Source: Luteibacter jiangsuensis (GTDB lineage Bacteria; Pseudomonadota; Gammaproteobacteria; Xanthomonadales; Rhodanobacteraceae). Taken from it: a DNA stretch of 64,000 nucleotides. Below the pieces are notes generated by a model, which was given only the letters and a program-made list of their open reading frames with translations, was not told where the DNA came from and ran no database searches. The stretch is taken from the NCBI RefSeq assembly GCF_011742555.1, contig NZ_JAAQQR010000001.1, forward strand, positions 186,001 to 250,000. Direction: 5' to 3'. A program made the translations under genes and the position numbers. Below, one piece after another: positions 9,190 to 17,829 of this stretch (the stretch's first letter is position 1; the number at the start of each line of letters is the position of its first letter).

Positions 9190-10083
9190 ATGTTCAATCA
9201 CAACAAGCGACTCCAATACACCGTCCGTGTCAGTGAATCCAATCCCGGTCTGGCCAACCTCATGCTGGAGCAGTTCGGCGGTCCGCAAGGGGAACTGGCT
9301 GCGGCCATGCGCTATTTCACGCAGGCGCTTGCCGAGGAGGATCCGGGCCGGAAAGACATGCTTCTGGATATCGCGACCGAGGAGTTGAGCCACCTGGAGG
9401 TCATCGGGTCCATCATCGCGATGCTGAACCGCGGAGCGAAAGGCATGCTCGCCGAGACCGTCGACCAGCAGGCCGACATGTACCGGGCCCTGCAAGGCGC
9501 GGGTAACGACAGCCACGTGACCCAGGTGCTCTACGGCGGTGGCCCGGCGCTCGTCAATTCCGCCGGCGTTCCCTGGAGCGGTGGATATGTGGACACCATC
9601 GGCGAGCCGACGGCCGACCTGCGTTCCAACATCGCCGCCGAGGCGCGCGCCAAGATCGTGTACGAGCGCCTGATCAACGTCACCGAAGATCCGGGTGTCC
9701 GGGACGCGCTCAACTTTCTCATGACGCGCGAGATCGCGCACCAGAAGTCGTTCGAGAAAGCGTTGTACTCTATGGACAAGAGCTTCCCGCCGGGCAAGCT
9801 CCCAGGCGACCCGCGCTTCACCGACACCTATGTCAACACGTCGCGAGGCGAAGGCGATCGCACCGGACCGTGGTGCGAGGGCAAGGGATTCAGCGAGGTC
9901 ATCGTGCCCACGGAGGACAGCGTACCTGTGGATGGCGGCGACGGCCACGCCGACGTCAAACTGTCGCGCGGCGAGAAGGCGGCCGTCGACGCGTTCGCCG
10001 CCCGAGGCAAGTCCGATCCGAAGCGAGACCCTGTCACGGGCGCGGATCTGGGCACACTGCAACAGGAAGAAACCAGGAAGTAA
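9190..10083 (+). CDS. Manganese catalase
   Basis: 297 residues, the normal length. The N-terminus (MFNHNKRLQYTVRVSESNP) and helices FGGPQGELAAAMRYFTQAL and EELSHLEVIGSIIAML carry the glutamate and histidine ligands of the dimanganese centre. It disproportionates hydrogen peroxide in the cytoplasm without haem. It is transcribed away from the DUF892/alcohol dehydrogenase group, with ~200 bp between the divergent starts. The C-terminal ~70 residues are polar and likely disordered. The stop codon lies within the A/T-rich arm of the hairpin that ends the opposing gene. Confidence 0.95.
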   Translation: MFNHNKRLQYTVRVSESNPGLANLMLEQFGGPQGELAAAMRYFTQALAEEDPGRKDMLLDIATEELSHLEVIGSIIAMLNRGAKGMLAETVDQQADMYRALQGAGNDSHVTQVLYGGGPALVNSAGVPWSGGYVDTIGEPTADLRSNIAAEARAKIVYERLINVTEDPGVRDALNFLMTREIAHQKSFEKALYSMDKSFPPGKLPGDPRFTDTYVNTSRGEGDRTGPWCEGKGFSEVIVPTEDSVPVDGGDGHADVKLSRGEKAAVDAFAARGKSDPKRDPVTGADLGTLQQEETRK

Positions 10084-10111
10084 AAAGATGGGGCCGCGAA
10101 AGCGGCCCCAT
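10081..10111 (-). terminator. Rho-independent terminator for the minus-strand gene, possibly bidirectional
   Basis: A 10-bp perfect stem (10088-10097 with 10102-10111) closes on a GAAA tetraloop. Read on the minus strand it is followed by CTTTTTA (10081-10087), so it terminates the gene ending at 10186. On the plus strand the same stem follows the catalase stop but lacks a T tract. Confidence 0.8.
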
Positions 10112-10185
10112 CCACCATGTCCCTCAGTGAATGGGCGGCTATGGGGCCACGCGGCACGAACGATCGTCCGGCCGGCGTGAGGCGA

Positions 10186-11733
10186 TCAAGCCTTCACGCC
10201 GTGAAGCCTCGACGGGTCGGCTTCCAGACCGACGGTGGCATGCACGGCAGCCAATGCCTGGTCGCGCGACGCCTGCTTTTGCCGCGTTGGTGGGCTTGCT
10301 TCGTCGTCCAATGGGCGAAGCAGGGCAAGCAGGTCGCGGGTTTCCGATGCGCGACGGGGAACCGTGGTCTGCTCCACCAGCCTGGCCATCACGTACCTGG
10401 AACGTTCCGTCGTCTGGCTGGCGGAGCGGGTGATGCTCGCTTTCGCAAGCCGGCCCTTGTCATAAGCAATGTCGGTCTGGCTATCGGCGACGTCTTCGAC
10501 GTGCGTGTAGACATAGTTCTGCGACTTCGGGTCCAGCGTCAGCATCAGGGCGCTGTCCGCACTGAGCGGCGAGTGGTAGCTGGCGCTCAGTTGCGAGTGC
10601 ACGTTCTGGGAAATACTCCGATCGAGCGCGCCGTTTCCGCCGATGCGTGTTTCCTGGGACACCGAGTAGGCGAAACCGTCCTTCTCGGAGGGCTTCAAGG
10701 GATTCGGCGCGCTCGCGGCCTGTACGATCGACGCATGGAAGTCGGGCAGCCCCGTGAGCACCGAGGCTTGCACGGCGGAAAGCGCGCCGGCCATTGGCAC
10801 GAGGCCCGAAGACGAACCATCCGGCGGTGCCGTCAGTTGACCGAAGGCGCTCTTGAACATTGCCATGAAGGTTCTGTCGCCCTGCCCGCGTACCGCCGCG
10901 GCATCGAACTGCCGAAGGTATCCCGCCAACGCCTCGGCACGCTGCGCGCGGTTGCCGAGGATGGCTGTTGCACCGACGTCGACGGTCATGTCGATGGTTC
11001 CGCTCTCGCCGCTCAGCGTGAGGCTGCGCGTCGCGGCATCGGCGTGGAATACGAGGTTGGTGGGTGTATGGCCCGCCTGCGCCGAGCGCACGGTGACGTC
11101 GACCGAGGACAGCACGGCGGTGTCGAAGCCCGTCAATCCTTCGAGGTCGACGCGGGGCGGTGTCGACACCGCGCCATCGAGCGCCTTCTGGAACGCATCG
11201 GCAAGCTTTCCCACGGCTGCACGCTCGGCGTCGTCGAGGGCGGCGCTGCCGTGAATGCCGACCGCAAGGCTGCCATCCTCGGTAGTCATGTCCAGCACCA
11301 CCGATTTTCCGCCGGCTGTCCGTATGCTCAGCGTGGTGGTGGCCTGCGCACCATTACCGGGCGCCGCGAGGGGCCCGCTCAGGCGCACGCTCTGGGAGAA
11401 GTCGCTACCGTCCGTCGCGAACCGGTCCAGCAGCGACTTGCCGAGGCCATCGAAACGACCGCTCAGCGAAGCGGCCGTGTAGCGACTCGCCATGATGGAA
11501 GAGATCGCGTCCTGGGACGGCGTCTGCCACACGGGTGTCGATGCCGGCGGAAATGCGTACGTCGGCGAAGGTTCGGGCGCAGCGAGCGCGCTCAGCGTAA
11601 GCACCACCGAGGCGGGAGCGGTCGCCGTGTCCGGCGCTGCATGGGCGGAAACGGACGGGGCCCGGGCTACGGACGGCGGCAATACCTCGAGGAACAGGGC
11701 GCCCGCCGTGACCATACCTGCTTGTCCGATCAT
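10186..11733 (-). CDS. Large Ala/Ser-rich protein of unknown function, probably exported
   Basis: 515 residues, family not recognised. The N-terminus (MIGQAGMVTAGALFLEVLP then an Ala/Pro-rich stretch) could be a weak signal or membrane segment. The middle (residues ~100-330) has alternating beta strands such as VVLDMTTEDGSLAVGIHG and LTLSGESGTIDMTVDVG, and helices with ALDDAERAAVGKLADAFQKAL. The C-terminus is charged. Codon use looks like that of its neighbours. It is a single gene ended by a clear terminator. I see no catalytic motif. A surface or periplasmic structural role would be a guess. Confidence 0.7.
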   Translation of the reverse strand: MIGQAGMVTAGALFLEVLPPSVARAPSVSAHAAPDTATAPASVVLTLSALAAPEPSPTYAFPPASTPVWQTPSQDAISSIMASRYTAASLSGRFDGLGKSLLDRFATDGSDFSQSVRLSGPLAAPGNGAQATTTLSIRTAGGKSVVLDMTTEDGSLAVGIHGSAALDDAERAAVGKLADAFQKALDGAVSTPPRVDLEGLTGFDTAVLSSVDVTVRSAQAGHTPTNLVFHADAATRSLTLSGESGTIDMTVDVGATAILGNRAQRAEALAGYLRQFDAAAVRGQGDRTFMAMFKSAFGQLTAPPDGSSSGLVPMAGALSAVQASVLTGLPDFHASIVQAASAPNPLKPSEKDGFAYSVSQETRIGGNGALDRSISQNVHSQLSASYHSPLSADSALMLTLDPKSQNYVYTHVEDVADSQTDIAYDKGRLAKASITRSASQTTERSRYVMARLVEQTTVPRRASETRDLLALLRPLDDEASPPTRQKQASRDQALAAVHATVGLEADPSRLHGVKA

Positions 11734-11810
11734 GCCCCGAAGTTCCCGTCGTTCCGTGGGTCGCCCCTATCGCCCCTGTGACGGCCCGAGGCGCGGAAAC
11801 TTGAGCACCC

Positions 11811-12260
11811 TCAGTGGCCGCAATCGTCGCGGCTGTTGTCCGCGATACCGGCGATCAGCCAGCGGCCGTCCATCTTCACCAGGTGCACGAGATCGGTGCC
11901 GCAGTGCTTCACCTTGCCGTTCACCAGGAATTCGTACGGCGTCCAGACCATGGCCAGGTCGCCGTCGACGCGCACCAGCGAATCGTGGATACGCTCCTCG
12001 ATGGCGTCCTTGCCCGGCTTGATGCGATCGATGAACTCCCCCAGCGTCATCCGCACCACCTTGCCCTTGCGCAGCAACGCCACACTTCCCTCGGGCTGGA
12101 CAGTTGCCCGCATCGCACCCTGGTCGTACTTCGCCATGCCGTCGAACATCGCCTGCACCGGGGCCAGCACGGCGGCCTGTTCCGGTGTCGAGGCGAACGC
12201 GGGCGCCACGGCGCCGGACAAGGCCGTGGCTACGATGACGGCGAAGGAACGGGCTTTCAT
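11811..12260 (-). CDS. Secreted NTF2-like (SnoaL/DUF4440-type) protein
   Basis: 149 residues. An N-terminal signal peptide ([24 protein letters not shown]) is cut near residue 23. The rest follows the NTF2-like pattern: a helix ([20 protein letters not shown]), then strands ending [16 protein letters not shown]. Members of this cone-shaped fold bind small ligands or act as small enzymes; function cannot be assigned. A much longer overlapping frame on the same strand exists, but the AGGGGT box before the ATG at 12260 and the clean signal peptide favour this start. Residual cysteines CGTD and DDCGH could form a disulfide in the periplasm. Confidence 0.85.
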   Translation of the reverse strand: MKARSFAVIVATALSGAVAPAFASTPEQAAVLAPVQAMFDGMAKYDQGAMRATVQPEGSVALLRKGKVVRMTLGEFIDRIKPGKDAIEERIHDSLVRVDGDLAMVWTPYEFLVNGKVKHCGTDLVHLVKMDGRWLIAGIADNSRDDCGH

Positions 12261-12423
12261 GCGGATACCCCTGGGGCGCGGTGGCGTTCCGCCATCCTAG
12301 CCGCGGCTCGGCGCCCCACGCCATGGTACTTCCGGCATCCCGGGCGACACCGCAGGCGCCGCCGAATTCGACAAGCCGGGGGCGCGGCCGCCTGCTATAC
12401 CGATCATTTCCCAGGAGAACCTC

Positions 12424-12807
12424 ATGGCAACCACGTCTCTCGATCACGACTTCCTGTCCCGCCAGAAGCAACGGCTCCTCGATCTGCGCCGGCAACTGGT
12501 GGCTGTCGGCGATGCCGCCGGTGCCGACGAGCAGGCGCTCCAGGCGGCTGCCGGCGGAGAACCGCAGGACGCCGGCGACGACGGCGAGCGTTTCGCCCAG
12601 CAGGAAAACGACGAAGCCTTGCTCGGCCACAACGAGCGCCGCCTGGCTGCCGTGGACCGCGCACTGGAGAAGATCGACGAGGGCACTTACGGTATCTCGG
12701 ACGGGAACGGCGAAGCCATTCCGCGCGCACGTCTCGAGGCCGTGCCCGAGAGCTGCTACACGGTGGAGGAAGCCGCCGATCAGGAGCGCATCGATCGCAC
12801 TCGTTGA
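12424..12807 (+). CDS. DksA/TraR-family protein lacking the zinc-finger cysteines
   Basis: 127 residues. The helical N-terminus ([19 protein letters not shown]) and the segment [20 protein letters not shown] are the DksA coiled-coil-to-finger transition. In classical members the finger is CxxC...CxxC; here those positions read ISDGNGEAI and ESCYTVEE, leaving a single Cys. Such zinc-less relatives bind the RNA polymerase secondary channel in some bacteria, but this protein's activity is unknown. AGGAGA precedes the ATG. The neighbours are unrelated secreted proteins. Confidence 0.85.
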   Translation: MATTSLDHDFLSRQKQRLLDLRRQLVAVGDAAGADEQALQAAAGGEPQDAGDDGERFAQQENDEALLGHNERRLAAVDRALEKIDEGTYGISDGNGEAIPRARLEAVPESCYTVEEAADQERIDRTR

Positions 12808-12917
12808 CGCTACCGGCACCCGCGCTCCGCAATCGTCCAAAAACGAGGGCATGCGCGTCCTATCCGCTCCTGGCGGCAACGCCTAAAAAGGACGAGGGCC
12901 ACCAAGGAGACACACCC

Positions 12918-13904
12918 GTGACCGACTCACCCGAACCGGCACTCGACCCGGCGCGCCGCAACTTCGTCATCGGCGCCGGCGTCCTCGCCGCAGGCGCATT
13001 GACAGGTATCGGAACCCTCGCCGCCAGCACCGCGGCCACCGCCGCCCCCGCTTCAAACACCACCGGAAAGAAGGAAAACACGATGCCGTTCATCACGACC
13101 AAAGACGGAACCCAGATCTTCTACAAGGACTGGGGCAAGGGCCAGCCGATCGTATTCCACCACGGCTGGCCGCTCAGCGCGGACGACTGGGATGCGCAGA
13201 TGATGTTCTTCCTCAATGCGGGCTTCCGCGTCATCGCGCACGATCGTCGTGGACACGGCCGTTCCACCCAGACCGACACCGGCAACGACATGGACACCTA
13301 CGCCGCCGACGTTGCCGCGCTGACGGAACATCTCGACCTGAAGAATGCCGTCCATATCGGCCACTCCACGGGCGGCGGCGAAGTGGCGCGCTACGTGGCG
13401 CGGCATGGCAAGGGCCGCGTCGCCAAGGCCGTGCTCGTGAGCGCCGTGCCGCCGATCATGGTGAAGAGCGCCGCCAACCCGGGCGGCCTCGACATCTCCG
13501 TGTTCGACGGCTTCCGCAAGCAGCTCGCGGCCAACCGCGCGCAGTTCTATCGCGAGGTGCCGATTCCGTTCTACGGCTACAACCGCCCCGGCAAGACGCC
13601 CAACGAGGGCACCGTGGGCAACTGGTGGCGCCAGGGCATGATCGGCGGCATCAAGGCGCACTACGACTGCATCAAGGCGTTCTCGGAGACCGACTTCACC
13701 GAAGACCTGAAGCAGATCGACGTGCCCACGCTGGTGATGCACGGCGACGACGACCAGATCGTGCCTTTTGCCGATTCTGCGCCGTTGTCGGTGAAGCTGC
13801 TGAAGAAGGGCGAGCTCAAGGTGTACAAGGGCTACCCGCACGGCATGCTGACGATTCACGCCGACGAGCTGAACAAGGATCTGCTGGCCTTCATCAAGGC
13901 CTGA
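12918..13904 (+). CDS. Alpha/beta hydrolase (non-haem chloroperoxidase/arylesterase type) with Tat-like leader
   Basis: 328 residues from GTG 12918, which follows AAGGAG. Residues ~13-45 form a twin-arginine-like leader ([21 protein letters not shown]). The mature part is a complete alpha/beta hydrolase, with nucleophile Ser150 in GHSTGGG, acid Asp in GDDDQIVP and His in YPHGM. Family members hydrolyse esters and can perform perhydrolysis. A second ATG at 13083, preceded by AAGAAGGA, would give a leaderless 273-residue protein that begins exactly where ordinary cytoplasmic homologues begin ([18 protein letters not shown]). Both products may be made. The physiological substrate is unknown. Confidence 0.9.
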   Translation: MTDSPEPALDPARRNFVIGAGVLAAGALTGIGTLAASTAATAAPASNTTGKKENTMPFITTKDGTQIFYKDWGKGQPIVFHHGWPLSADDWDAQMMFFLNAGFRVIAHDRRGHGRSTQTDTGNDMDTYAADVAALTEHLDLKNAVHIGHSTGGGEVARYVARHGKGRVAKAVLVSAVPPIMVKSAANPGGLDISVFDGFRKQLAANRAQFYREVPIPFYGYNRPGKTPNEGTVGNWWRQGMIGGIKAHYDCIKAFSETDFTEDLKQIDVPTLVMHGDDDQIVPFADSAPLSVKLLKKGELKVYKGYPHGMLTIHADELNKDLLAFIKA

Positions 13905-13920
13905 TGCTTCAGCGACAACC

Positions 13921-13948
13921 GTGGGAAGCGCGCTCGCGCGCTTCCCAC
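13921..13948 (+). terminator. Strong hairpin after the hydrolase gene
   Basis: A perfect 12-bp stem (13921-13932 with 13937-13948) with loop CTCG starts 17 bp after the hydrolase stop. The following ATCTT is a poor T tract, so it is a probable but imperfect terminator. Confidence 0.6.
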
Positions 13949-14094
13949 ATCTTCATGCGTTCATATCCACCCGGCAGCTGAACGGGTGCCTCGCATTCTG
14001 TTGCGACGCAGGATGACAGTTGGGTGTCGCTCCCCCATCCTCCCGCCGCAAGGGCGCCGCGGGGGCGCCGCAAGAACTTGCGGGGAAAAATCGA

Positions 14095-16998
14095 ATGATT
14101 CGTCGCCACCTGCCGCGCGGCTTTGCCGTGCCTGCTTTCCGTGCGAAACCGCTTTCCATGGCCTGCGCCGCCGCGGTTTCCTTCGCTTGCAGCGCGACAT
14201 GGGCACAGGAACAGCCCCCGCAGGACACCTCCGGCAACGCACCCGCGACACCTGCGGCCACCGCCCAGAAGCCGAAGCGCAACGCGAACCCCGATGCCGT
14301 GAGCAACCTCGATGCCGTGGTCGTCACCGGCATCCAGGGAAGCATCCAGAACGCGATCAAGGCAAAACAGAACTCCGACAACATCATCGAAGCCATCTCC
14401 GCGGAAGACATCGGCAAGCTGCCCGACAGCAGCATCGCCGAGAGCCTGGCGCGCCTGTCCGGTCTTGCCACGCAGCGCGTCGATGGCCGCGCCAACCAGA
14501 TTTCCATTCGCGGCCTGTCGCCCGACTTCGCCGGCACCACGTTGAACGGCCGGGAGCAGGCCACCATCGGCGAGAACCGCGGCGTCGATTTCGACCAGTA
14601 TCCATCCGAGCTGATCAGCGGAGCGGCGGTGTACAAGACGCCGGACGCCAGCCTCATCGGCCAGGGCCTTTCCGGCACCGTGGACCTGCACACGATCAGG
14701 CCACTCGACCTACCCAAGCGAGCGATCGCCGCCAACCTTCGTGGAGAAAACAACTCCCACGGCAGTCTGAACCACGGCACGGGCGTCGGCGACACAGGCC
14801 ATCGCGCCAGCTTCTCGTACATCGACCAGTTCTTCGACCACACGCTCGGCCTGGCGGTCGGTTTCGCGCAACTCGATTCGCCGGTGCAGGAGAAGCAGTA
14901 CCAGGCCTGGTGGTGGAACCTCAATAACGGGTCGGAAGGTGCGGAGAACCACTGGGGTGCGCCGCATACGCCGGGCATGCCAGATAACGTGCTGTCGCAG
15001 CAGGGCATGCAACTGCGCGCGAAGTCGGAAAACCAGCTGCGAAACGGCCTGATGACCGTGCTGGAATGGGCGCCCGACGATCACTACCACTCCACGCTGG
15101 ACCTCTACTACTCCACGTTCGACCAGAAGACGTATCTGAACGGTGCGCAGTGGTCGAGCAGTTCGTACGACAACGTGTCGTACTCGAACGTAGGCTACGT
15201 CCCGGCTCTGCCCTATCCCATCGTCACCACCGGGCACATCGACGGCCTGCAATCCGTTTTGCAGAACGAATACACCAAGGAAAAGGATCGCCTGTTCTCC
15301 GCGGGCTGGAACAACCAGTACGACTTCGGCAACGGTTGGGCAATCAACGCCGATGCCTCGTATTCCAGCGCGAGGAAGCGCCTGCACGACGCCTATCTGT
15401 TCGCCGGCCTGCCCGGCCAGGCCACGTCGTCCACAGACTTCGCGACTCCGAAGCACGAAGGTTTTCCCGACTTCACACCGGGCGTGAATTTCGCGGACCC
15501 GACGGCGATCTTCTTCACCGATCCGAACGACTACGGCTACAACGGCCGCGAGGAATTCGACAAGCAGAAGGACACGATCAAGGCCTTCCGCCTCGAAGTC
15601 ACCCATCCCGTGGGCTGGATATTTTCCGATGCCACGCTGGGCGTGAATTACTCCGACCGCCGGAAGACGAAAGAGGCCAACGTGTTCTTCGCCTGGCTGA
15701 ACGGTAACGGATCCACCATCGACACCTACGTGCCCGGTTTCGCGGCGCCCATCGATCCGTCCTTCCTGCGCGGCACCACCGATCTCAGTTACGGCGGCAT
15801 TCCGGGCATCGTCAACTACGACGTGCTCGGCGCATTGGCAAACCAGTTCTACCTCACGCAACGTAATGGCCAAGCCGACTGGAGCCGCAACTACACGGTG
15901 AGGGAGAAGGTTCCGGTCGCCTATCTGAAGTTCAACATCGACACCACGATGGGCGACATACCGCTGCGAGGCAACGTCGGCGTGCAGGCCGTGCGCACGG
16001 ACCAGTCGTCGGTGGCGCTGCAGACCAACGGCGATGAGCTGGTCGGCCGCATTTCCGACGGTACAAAGTACACCAAGGTGTTACCGAGCCTGAATCTCGT
16101 GGCCGAGATCGCGGACAAGCAATACCTGCGATTCGGTCTCGCCAAGACGATGGCGCGCGGCCGCATCGACGACGAGAAGGTGGCGACCTCGGCGGGCGTT
16201 GCGCTGGTGAACGACGGCCCGGCCGCAGGCCAGGTGCTGTGGTCCGGCAGCGGCGGCAACCCGAAGCTGAAGCCCTATATCGCGGTTGGCGCGGATCTGT
16301 CGTGGGAAAAGTACTTCGGCACGGCCAGCTATGTGGCGGCCGCGGTGTTCAACAAGAACCTGCTGAACTACATCTACAATCAAACCACGCTCGACTACGA
16401 CTTCTCCAAGTACACGAACGACAATCCCACGTTGACGCCCACCAGCACGCGCGGTTCGTTCACGCGGCCCGAGAACGGCACCGGCGGCAAGATGCAGGGC
16501 CTGGAGCTGTCCGGTGCGCTCGAACTCGGCCTGCTCACCCGTGCGCTGGACGGCTTCGGCGTGCAGGCGAACTTCTCGCTCACCAACAGCACGCTACCGG
16601 TCAGCGCCGTTTCCACCATTCCCGGCAGCCCGTCCACCCTGCCCGGTCTGTCTCGGAAGGTTGCCAACCTTGCCCTGTATTACGAGAAATACGGCTGGTC
16701 GGTGCGCATCGCGGAGCGCTACCGCTCGTCGTTCACCGGCGAGGCTGTCGCGTTGTTCGACCAACTGGGCTACACCAAGGTGCTGGCGGACCGGCAGACG
16801 GACTTCCAGCTGGGCTATGCCTTCGAGCACGGCGCATGGAACGGGCTGTCCGTGCTGCTCCAGGTGAACAACCTGACGAACTCGCCCATGAAGACCCAGC
16901 AGATCGCGGCCCTGCCGAACAGCGTGAAAGTGGCGCGGCCGCTGGAGTACGACAAGTTCGGCCGCACGGTGATGTTCGGGGTGAATTACAAGCTGTAA
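14095..16998 (+). CDS. TonB-dependent receptor (Xanthomonas/Caulobacter type)
   Basis: 967 residues. A signal peptide (~1-41, ending TWAQ) is followed by the TonB box/plug region (LDAVVVTGIQGSIQNAIKAK, then SIAESLARLSGL and NQISIRGLSPDF) and a ~700-residue 22-strand beta barrel ending FGVNYKL. This is the subfamily common in Xanthomonas and Caulobacter that imports plant-derived sugars, oligosaccharides or other large substrates across the outer membrane. I use ATG 14095, after CGGGGA; the frame extends to a TTG at 14020 that would spoil the signal peptide. No transporter or hydrolase partner adjoins it, so the ligand is unknown. Confidence 0.93.
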   Translation: MIRRHLPRGFAVPAFRAKPLSMACAAAVSFACSATWAQEQPPQDTSGNAPATPAATAQKPKRNANPDAVSNLDAVVVTGIQGSIQNAIKAKQNSDNIIEAISAEDIGKLPDSSIAESLARLSGLATQRVDGRANQISIRGLSPDFAGTTLNGREQATIGENRGVDFDQYPSELISGAAVYKTPDASLIGQGLSGTVDLHTIRPLDLPKRAIAANLRGENNSHGSLNHGTGVGDTGHRASFSYIDQFFDHTLGLAVGFAQLDSPVQEKQYQAWWWNLNNGSEGAENHWGAPHTPGMPDNVLSQQGMQLRAKSENQLRNGLMTVLEWAPDDHYHSTLDLYYSTFDQKTYLNGAQWSSSSYDNVSYSNVGYVPALPYPIVTTGHIDGLQSVLQNEYTKEKDRLFSAGWNNQYDFGNGWAINADASYSSARKRLHDAYLFAGLPGQATSSTDFATPKHEGFPDFTPGVNFADPTAIFFTDPNDYGYNGREEFDKQKDTIKAFRLEVTHPVGWIFSDATLGVNYSDRRKTKEANVFFAWLNGNGSTIDTYVPGFAAPIDPSFLRGTTDLSYGGIPGIVNYDVLGALANQFYLTQRNGQADWSRNYTVREKVPVAYLKFNIDTTMGDIPLRGNVGVQAVRTDQSSVALQTNGDELVGRISDGTKYTKVLPSLNLVAEIADKQYLRFGLAKTMARGRIDDEKVATSAGVALVNDGPAAGQVLWSGSGGNPKLKPYIAVGADLSWEKYFGTASYVAAAVFNKNLLNYIYNQTTLDYDFSKYTNDNPTLTPTSTRGSFTRPENGTGGKMQGLELSGALELGLLTRALDGFGVQANFSLTNSTLPVSAVSTIPGSPSTLPGLSRKVANLALYYEKYGWSVRIAERYRSSFTGEAVALFDQLGYTKVLADRQTDFQLGYAFEHGAWNGLSVLLQVNNLTNSPMKTQQIAALPNSVKVARPLEYDKFGRTVMFGVNYKL

Positions 16999-17126
16999 CC
17001 GCCCTCCGGAGGTGAACAAGCCCAGCAGGGCACCTCCACCTGGCAGCAGACTTCCTCGTCCACCTGGACGAGGAAGCCCTTGCCCTGGCATAGGGGACAG
17101 ACGGCCGTTTCGTCGGCAGCTGGCAT
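16986..17126 (-). CDS. 46-residue Cys-rich protein with CxxCxGxG and CxxC motifs
   Basis: A short frame that overlaps the last 13 bases of the TonB receptor on the other strand. It encodes MPAADETAVCPLCQGKGFLV followed by a second half containing EVCC and PCWAC. Cys10/Cys13 with the following QGKG copy half of a DnaJ-type zinc finger (CxxCxGxG), and Cys34/Cys37 supply the second pair, so one zinc ion could be held in a mini-finger. GAGGG is placed 7 bases before the ATG. The size and knuckle layout recall anti-TRAP-like or DnaJ-finger mini-proteins, but no homologue can be named. The DUF1203 gene lies upstream on the same strand with a 58-bp gap. Confidence 0.6.
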   Translation of the reverse strand: MPAADETAVCPLCQGKGFLVQVDEEVCCQVEVPCWACSPPEGGYSL

Positions 17127-17184
17127 CGCGTGGCCCTCGTGACGTGAGACGCCACCGTTATACGCCGCGGCCGCGCCGGAAGCA

Positions 17185-17652
17185 CTACGCCCGGTCGACG
17201 CGCGCCGCGTAGCAACCGTAGCCGGCGTAATGCGCGTGCAGGTAGCTCACCTGCTCCATCGCGAACAGCTGCTCGATGGCGTGGGTCAGCTGTTCGCCGT
17301 GCACCACCCTTGCGTCGGCAATATGGTGGTTGCGATCGAAGCCGCGCAGGGAGATGGTGCGCACACGCAGCGGTTCCGGCACCTCGTCGATCGCGTCGTA
17401 GGCCACGGTGGCCCCTTCGCGCACGAAGATCGCGTGGCTTGAACGAAACGGCGTGTCCGCCGGTTGATGCATGTAGTTGAGCAGCAACAGGCACTCGCCG
17501 CGCCGCGCGTTGCGCAATTCGATGCGCTCGGGGAAGCCCGTGTCGTCCGACGCCCGCATGCGAACGATGCGGCGAGCCTGCAACGACGCTTCGTCGAGAC
17601 CGTAAAGCGGGACAAAGGGCGCGGGATCGAGACCGGTAATGCGAAAGGACAT
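17185..17652 (-). CDS. DUF1203 family protein
   Basis: 155 residues beginning MSFRITGLDPAPFVPLYGLD and containing PCRISLR-like elements typical of the family (RNARRGECLLLLNYMHQP, SHAIFVREG, HAHYAGYGCYAARVDR). DUF1203 proteins are small cytoplasmic proteins without known function. The long frame on this strand continues far upstream, but the ATG at 17652 gives the family's normal N-terminus and length. It is divergent from the NADH dehydrogenase gene, with ~180 bp between starts, and may share a transcript with the 46-residue protein downstream. Confidence 0.85.
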   Translation of the reverse strand: MSFRITGLDPAPFVPLYGLDEASLQARRIVRMRASDDTGFPERIELRNARRGECLLLLNYMHQPADTPFRSSHAIFVREGATVAYDAIDEVPEPLRVRTISLRGFDRNHHIADARVVHGEQLTHAIEQLFAMEQVSYLHAHYAGYGCYAARVDRA

Positions 17653-17829
17653 GGCTGGCTCTTCGTTCGGGGATGGGACGTATCCTCCGCTCCGCCGTCC
17701 GGCGCGGCCATCCGGTTCTTGCGCACGCATGTGCGTCCTGACCGCGTCTTGTCGATTCATGCACTCGTGCCTTCGCGACGCGGCAACGATCGCAACGGTA
17801 TGCTGCCCCGACGATATGGGAGATGACGC

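Noticed and set aside
11814-12917. Upstream extension of the alpha/beta hydrolase frame
   Set aside because: It overlaps the antisense NTF2-like gene and the DksA-like gene, and has no protein similarity; GTG 12918 has the ribosome-binding site.
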